This document shows positions 6,843-10,831 of a stretch of DNA of 10,831 nt, in pieces. Made by a program: the position numbers and the translations under genes. The DNA lies in NCBI GenBank assembly GCA_030632035.1, contig DAOVJZ010000031.1, forward strand, positions 1 to 10,831, read 5' to 3'. Under the pieces are notes generated by a model. That model made no database searches, had not been told where the DNA came from, and was given only the letters and a program-made list of their open reading frames with translations. Origin of the DNA: Granulosicoccaceae bacterium. GTDB taxonomy: Bacteria; Pseudomonadota; Gammaproteobacteria; DAOVJZ01. Numbering within the stretch: the stretch's first letter is position 1; the number at the start of each line of letters is the position of its first letter.

Positions 6843-7276
6843 TGTCAGTCGGTCTTCTCCTTATTACACACAATGACATTGGTAAAATGTTATTGGAAAC
6901 AGCCATCAAAATGATAAGTATCTGTCCTCTTGAAACAGAAGTTCTTTCTGTTCCATTTTTACAGGATGTAGACAACCTGAAAATACAGGCAGAAAAACTG
7001 GCTGACAAGCTTGAATCGGGGGATGGTGTTCTGGTATTAACAGATGTTTACGGTTCAACACCCAGCAACATAGCAAGCTCGTTAGCGGATGATGAACATA
7101 TACGCGTCATTGCCGGCATTAATTTACCCATGTTAATTCGTATACTCAATTATCCACGTCTGAACCTGTCAGAACTCACTATCAAAGCACTTTCTGGCGG
7201 ACGCGATGGCGTGCTTGTCTGTTCACCGGAAGATGAGCACCATTTTGATGAAACACAAACAAGTCAAAATAATTAA
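6842..7276 (+). CDS. Lone PTS EIIA of the mannose family
   Basis: This 144-residue soluble protein is a single IIA domain of the mannose (PTS-EIIA type 4) family. It accepts phosphate from HPr. The active-site histidine is His10 in LLLITHNDIGKMLLETA, and Asp68 in VLVLTDVYGSTPSNIAS matches the conserved aspartate that pairs with it. GINLPMLIRILNY is also typical. The usual partner domains IIB, IIC and IID of a mannose transporter are absent from the protein and from the window, so a regulatory role is likely. Comparable lone IIA genes sit beside ptsH and ptsI in Xanthomonas-type clusters. Its ATG overlaps the rapZ stop, and a clear ribosome-binding site AGGGAG lies at 6831-6836, inside the rapZ end. 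The 3' end overlaps the HPr gene by 29 bp. Confidence 0.93.
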   Translation: MSVGLLLITHNDIGKMLLETAIKMISICPLETEVLSVPFLQDVDNLKIQAEKLADKLESGDGVLVLTDVYGSTPSNIASSLADDEHIRVIAGINLPMLIRILNYPRLNLSELTIKALSGGRDGVLVCSPEDEHHFDETQTSQNN

Positions 7277-7517
7277 CAAACTCGGCTTGCATGCACGTGC
7301 TGCTGCAAAATTTGTTACTCTGGCTTCAAAATTTGAAGCAGATATAAAGCTTACCCGTAATAACAGGACTGTTAGTGGTAAAAGTATCATGGGAGTAATG
7401 ATGCTGGCTGCCAGTAAAGGCACTATTGTTGAAATAACGGCATCCGGTCAGGATCAAGATGAAGCGATCAATAAACTGGAAGCACTGATTAATCATCGTT
7501 TTGATGAAGATGAATAA
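7248..7517 (+). CDS. ptsH: HPr phosphocarrier protein
   Basis: HPr has 89 residues and carries phosphate from Enzyme I to EIIA proteins. The catalytic His15 is in NKLGLHARAAAKFV, and the regulatory Ser46 is in VSGKSIMGVMML, at exactly the standard positions when ATG 7248 is used. The in-frame ATGs at 7206 and 7233 would add 14 or 5 residues not found in the family, so they were rejected. The gene therefore begins 29 bp inside the preceding IIA gene, which suggests tight coupling. The serine and its GKSIMG context agree with the HprK encoded upstream. The name could also be ptsO or npr because of the link to ptsN. The standard EI encoded next (not a GAF-containing PtsP) and the Ser46 site favour HPr. 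The TAA overlaps the ptsI start (TAATG). Confidence 0.93.
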   Translation: MKHKQVKIINKLGLHARAAAKFVTLASKFEADIKLTRNNRTVSGKSIMGVMMLAASKGTIVEITASGQDQDEAINKLEALINHRFDEDE

Positions 7518-9262
7518 TGACTCTATCACTTAAAGGCACAGGAATATCAAATGGTATTGCGATTGGCAAAATTGTTGCCATGCAAACTGGTGAACTGGAG
7601 ATCAGTGAATATGTCTTGCCTAAACACCTTGTCCCGGATGAAATTGAACGCTTTCATCATGCGCTGGATATTGCCAAACAACAGCTAAAGGACATCAATC
7701 AGGGCATCCCGGATAGTGCGCCGTCAGATATTTCTGCATTTATCAATACACACTTGTTAATGCTGGATGACTCTACCCTTTCAAAGGTGCCTGAACAAAT
7801 CATCAATGAGCGCCAATGCAATGCCGAATGGGCACTCAATATGCAACAGAAAACGCTCGTCAATGTATTTGAAGAAATGGATGATCCTTATTTGCGTACA
7901 CGCAAGGATGATGTAATCCATGTTGTAACCAGGGTTCAACGCATCCTGCTTGAACTGGAAAAACATCCTCATGAAATTCCGGCAAGCAAACTACGCGGTC
8001 GCATTATACTCGCTGACGATATTGCACCTTCAGATGCTGTGTTGATTATGCACCAGGGCATTGCCGGCTTTATAACAGAACATGGTGGTACTACATCTCA
8101 TACTGCCATTCTTGCACGCAGTCTGGGTATCCCTGGCATTGTTGGACTTAAAAGTGCAAGACGTTATCTGGAAGAAGACGAGACCATCATTATTGATGGT
8201 GAAAGTGGTGATGTTGTTGCCTCGCCGGATGAATACACGCTTAAACACTACCGTAAGAAACAACGGGACTATAAACGTTTCCTGAGCGAACTTAAAACAC
8301 TCAAGGGAAAACCTTCACGCACCAAAGATCGTCGTAATATCAAACTACATGCCAATATTGAATTACCGGAGGATATTACTGCAGTCAAACGTGTTGCAGC
8401 CGCCGGCGTTGGTCTCTATCGTACAGAATTTCTGTTTATGAACCGCACCGACTCACCTGGTGAGGAAGAACAATTTCAGGCCTATCGCAAGGTTGTCAAA
8501 TCACTCAATGGTGCCCCAGTCACAATTCGTACGCTGGATCTGGGCGCAGACAAACAAGTTGATGGCTCTGGTCGTACCGGGACAGTGACAACCAACCCGG
8601 CTTTGGGATTACGTGCTGTGCGCTTATGCTTGCGTGAGCCCGCCATGTTTGTACCACAACTAAAAGCCATTCTACGTGCCTCTGCCTATGGCCCTGTCAA
8701 GATCATGATACCAATGTTAAGTAACCTGAATGAACTATCTCAGGTACTGCAATTAATTGATGAAGCCAAATTCGAATTAAAACAACGCAAACAGAAATTT
8801 GATAACAAAATAGCAGTTGGTGGAATGATAGAAATTCCTGCCGCTGCAATTTCAGCCAGTGCCTTTGCCGAAGAGCTGGACTTTCTGTCAATTGGTACCA
8901 ATGACCTGATTCAATATACGCTCGCCATCGACCGTATTGATGATGATGTAAACTATCTCTACGATCCCGTACACCCTGCTGTCCTGAAATTAATTCAAAT
9001 GACAATAGATGCAGGCAAGAAAACCAATACGCCTGTTTCAATGTGCGGTGAAATGGCCGGTGATGTGCGTTATATCCGACTGTTGCTGGGTATGGGGCTG
9101 AAAGAATTCAGCATGCATCCCTCTTCATTGTTACGGGTAAAGAAAATTATCAAGGAAAGTAATACAAAAGAGCTCGCCCCACTTGCAAGGAGGGTGCTAC
9201 GTAACAGCAACCGTGCAAAAATTGTAGAACTGATTGAAAAAATGAATCAACAAAACCTGTAA
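7517..9262 (+). CDS. ptsI: Enzyme I, PEP-protein phosphotransferase
   Basis: This 581-residue protein starts the phosphorelay by taking phosphate from phosphoenolpyruvate and passing it to HPr His15. The order is an N-terminal HPr-binding helical domain (about 1-140), the swivelling phosphohistidine domain with His195 in EHGGTTSHTAILARSLGIPG, and the PEP-binding barrel (about 260-545). The barrel carries GLYRTEFLFM (Arg302), FLSIGTNDLIQYTLAIDR (Asn462-Asp463) and catalytic Cys510 in SMCGEMAGD. The length equals ordinary Enzyme I (575 in E. coli), and there is no N-terminal GAF domain, so it is not the PtsP of the nitrogen PTS. The ATG overlaps the HPr stop. As the only EI in view, it probably feeds both the mannose-type IIA and PtsN. 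Confidence 0.96.
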   Translation: MTLSLKGTGISNGIAIGKIVAMQTGELEISEYVLPKHLVPDEIERFHHALDIAKQQLKDINQGIPDSAPSDISAFINTHLLMLDDSTLSKVPEQIINERQCNAEWALNMQQKTLVNVFEEMDDPYLRTRKDDVIHVVTRVQRILLELEKHPHEIPASKLRGRIILADDIAPSDAVLIMHQGIAGFITEHGGTTSHTAILARSLGIPGIVGLKSARRYLEEDETIIIDGESGDVVASPDEYTLKHYRKKQRDYKRFLSELKTLKGKPSRTKDRRNIKLHANIELPEDITAVKRVAAAGVGLYRTEFLFMNRTDSPGEEEQFQAYRKVVKSLNGAPVTIRTLDLGADKQVDGSGRTGTVTTNPALGLRAVRLCLREPAMFVPQLKAILRASAYGPVKIMIPMLSNLNELSQVLQLIDEAKFELKQRKQKFDNKIAVGGMIEIPAAAISASAFAEELDFLSIGTNDLIQYTLAIDRIDDDVNYLYDPVHPAVLKLIQMTIDAGKKTNTPVSMCGEMAGDVRYIRLLLGMGLKEFSMHPSSLLRVKKIIKESNTKELAPLARRVLRNSNRAKIVELIEKMNQQNL

Positions 9263-9342
9263 TAATCCGTATTCTCTTTCCCCTGCTTCACATTCAAGCT
9301 AGAATTAGTTAATTGCACATCATTTTATAGTGCGGACTCCTC

Positions 9343-10701
9343 ATGCCAGATAAAAATGAAAAAGAACAAGTCCAGGATTTAGTAACTCCCTTTATTAAAG
9401 TACTGGAAGAAGGTAATACCGTGCGTCTAGGTAGCATGCTGGAAGATCTCTATCCAGCTGAAATTGCCCATATCCTCGAATCACTTGCACGCCAACAACG
9501 TGAAGCCGTATGGGAACAGGTAGAAGCCGATAAACACGGTGAAGTTCTTATTCTGGTTAATGATGCTGTGCGTGAAGGCCTCATGCGCGAGATGCATCCA
9601 CACGAACTGGTCGCCGCAACCGAGGGTCTGGAAACTGATGACCTGGCCGACATCCTGCCGGAACTGCCTGATGCCGTTATCAGTGAAGTTCTGCAATCAA
9701 TGGATCAACAGGACAGAAAACGGCTCGAGGCCGTTCTTTCCTATGATGAGGATACTGCCGGTGGTCTGATGAACACCGACACCATTACGGTACGTGCCGA
9801 TGTTTCTCTGGATGTCGTACTGCGTTATCTGCGCAGGCGCGGTGAAGTACCGGCCATGACAGATAGCCTTATTGTTGTTAATCGTGATGATCAATATCTC
9901 GGCACCATCGCACTGACTGATTTACTCGTCCATGATCCGGAACAAAAAGTCGCGGATATCATTAGTAAAGAGATTGAAGCTATTCCAGCCACCATGTCTG
10001 AAAGAGATGTGGCCAATCTATTCGAACATCGCGATCTGGTTTCTGCACCCGTTGTTGATGAGGAAAATCACCTGCTCGGACGTATCACCATTGATGATGT
10101 AGTCGATGTCATTCGTGATGAAGCCGAGCATTCACTCATGAGTATGGCGGGTTTGAATGAAGAAGATGACATGTTCGCCCCTGTCATAAAAAGTACCCGC
10201 CGCCGTTCCATCTGGTTGGGTGTTAACCTGATCACAGCTGTTATTGCATCACTGGTTATTGGTTTGTTCGATGCCACAATTGAAAAACTGGTTGCGCTCG
10301 CCGTACTCATGCCCATTGTTGCCAGCATGGGAGGTATTGCGGGCAGTCAAACACTCACACTGGTTATCCGCGGTATGGCATTAGGTAACATTCGTCAATC
10401 CAACGTACAAAGACTGATCATAAAAGAAGTCCTGGTCGGCATTATGAATGGTCTGATATGGGCATTGGTGATCGCTGTAGTAGCTGTGTTCTGGTTCGAT
10501 AACCTGAACCTCGGCATTATCATCGCCGCCGCACTGCTAATCACCCTGATCATCGCCGCACTGGCTGGTGCCGTTATCCCGTTGATATTGCGCAAGCTGG
10601 GCGCTGACCCCGCTCTGGCCGGGGGTGTTGTTCTGACGACCGTCACTGATGTCATCGGCTTCCTGACCTTCCTCGGGCTGGCTACCCTGTTCCTTTTCTG
10701 A
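9343..10701 (+). CDS. mgtE: MgtE, magnesium channel/transporter
   Basis: This 452-residue protein is a full-length MgtE, a homodimeric Mg2+ channel of the inner membrane that closes when cytosolic Mg2+ is high. The order is an acidic cytosolic N domain of helical repeats (about 1-130, with YPAEIAHILESL and LADILPELPDAV), two CBS domains (about 135-260, beginning DEDTAGGLMNTDTITV), a connecting helix, and five membrane segments from about residue 290. The pore region shows MGGIAGSQT (329-337), and Asp436 in TTVTDVIGFLTF corresponds to the selectivity-filter aspartate of Thermus MgtE. The gene follows ptsI by 80 bp with a modest GGA before the ATG, so it may be the last operon gene or have its own promoter. 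mgtE at the end of a ptsH-ptsI cluster is also seen in Xanthomonas relatives. No Mg2+ riboswitch fits in the short leader. Confidence 0.97.
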   Translation: MPDKNEKEQVQDLVTPFIKVLEEGNTVRLGSMLEDLYPAEIAHILESLARQQREAVWEQVEADKHGEVLILVNDAVREGLMREMHPHELVAATEGLETDDLADILPELPDAVISEVLQSMDQQDRKRLEAVLSYDEDTAGGLMNTDTITVRADVSLDVVLRYLRRRGEVPAMTDSLIVVNRDDQYLGTIALTDLLVHDPEQKVADIISKEIEAIPATMSERDVANLFEHRDLVSAPVVDEENHLLGRITIDDVVDVIRDEAEHSLMSMAGLNEEDDMFAPVIKSTRRRSIWLGVNLITAVIASLVIGLFDATIEKLVALAVLMPIVASMGGIAGSQTLTLVIRGMALGNIRQSNVQRLIIKEVLVGIMNGLIWALVIAVVAVFWFDNLNLGIIIAAALLITLIIAALAGAVIPLILRKLGADPALAGGVVLTTVTDVIGFLTFLGLATLFLF

Positions 10702-10742
10702 GAAACAGCCTGTTTATCAAAAGCTTATTTATTGGCCAATTT

Positions 10743-10772
10743 TTGACCTGAATCAGAAGGTTATTTTATAAC
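10743..10772 (+). promoter_or_regulatory. Possible sigma-70 promoter for a gene beyond the window
   Basis: TTGACC (10743-10748) and TATAAC (10767-10772) each match the sigma-70 hexamers at five of six positions, with an 18-bp spacer. Transcription would start near 10779 and run out of the window on the + strand. The region is AT-rich, so a chance match is possible. The -10 box lies inside the hairpin at 10758-10774. Confidence 0.4.
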
Positions 10773-10786
10773 CTATTGTTTTTATT
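10758..10786 (+). terminator. Possible Rho-independent terminator after mgtE
   Basis: A perfect 7-bp inverted repeat (AGGTTAT, three-base loop, ATAACCT) is followed at once by the T-rich run TTGTTTTTATT. It lies 56 bp after the mgtE stop and is the best terminator candidate in the 3' region. The stem has only two G-C pairs, so it would be weak. The same dyad overlaps a possible -10 box and could be an operator instead. Confidence 0.4.
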
Positions 10787-10831
10787 ACAAATATAGTCCT
10801 ATAGTCACCCCTCAAAAAGACCGATACAGTA

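Noticed and set aside
7206..7247. ATG at 7206 or 7233 as the HPr start
   Set aside because: Both shift His15 and Ser46 away from the standard numbering and add residues absent from the family.
9303..9331. TATAGT in the ptsI-mgtE gap as a -10 box for mgtE
   Set aside because: No acceptable -35 hexamer occurs 16-18 bp upstream; TTGCAC is only seven bases away.
10703..10715. Inverted repeat AAACAG/CTGTTT just after the mgtE stop as a terminator
   Set aside because: Only one base separates the arms, the usable stem is about four AT-rich pairs, and no T-run follows.
10731..10744. Palindrome ATTGGCCAAT followed by T's as a terminator
   Set aside because: The dyad has no room for a loop and would leave a stem of about three base pairs.
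1..10831. A hidden novel defence, mobile or CRISPR system
   Set aside because: Nearly every base belongs to recognised, intact core genes on one strand, and no repeats, integrase, transposase or unassigned frames were found.

Overview
The window is chromosomal DNA from an LPS-making Gram-negative bacterium, most likely a gammaproteobacterium outside the Enterobacterales with a moderately low GC content (judged by eye, not computed). The kdsD-kdsC-lptC-lptA-lptB-rpoN-hpf-ptsN order is the classical gammaproteobacterial rpoN neighbourhood. The continuation hprK-rapZ-IIA(Man)-HPr-EI-mgtE replaces the enterobacterial rapZ-npr ending and resembles the layout known from lineages such as Xanthomonadales and several sulfur- or methane-oxidising groups. 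All genes are on the + strand and packed almost without gaps. No mobile element, CRISPR array, tRNA or rRNA was seen.

Positions 2-2602 encode the outer-membrane LPS module: the C-terminal end of KdsD and all of KdsC (Kdo synthesis), then LptC, LptA and LptB (inner-membrane anchor, periplasmic bridge and cytoplasmic ATPase of LPS transport). Short overlaps (ATGA between kdsC and lptC, 17 bp between lptC and lptA) suggest one transcript.

Positions 2603-2703 form the only sizeable gap before rpoN. It carries a near-perfect sigma-54 (-24/-12) promoter directly upstream of the sigma-54 gene itself, which is the most notable signal in the window.

Positions 2704-9262 encode sigma-54, a ribosome hibernation factor, EIIA-Ntr, HPr kinase/phosphorylase, RapZ, a lone IIA of the mannose family, HPr and Enzyme I. 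Gaps of 35 bp or less and overlaps of 1 to 29 bp make this a probable operon. Together they form a complete soluble phosphorelay (EI to HPr to two different IIA proteins, with HPr also open to Ser46 phosphorylation by HprK). No sugar permease (IIB/IIC) lies in the window, so the relay is probably regulatory rather than a sugar importer. RapZ ends early and lacks the basic tail that binds sRNA in E. coli.

Positions 9343-10701 encode an MgtE-type Mg2+ channel after an 80-bp gap. The remaining 130 bp hold a possible hairpin terminator overlapping a possible sigma-70 promoter for a gene beyond the window.
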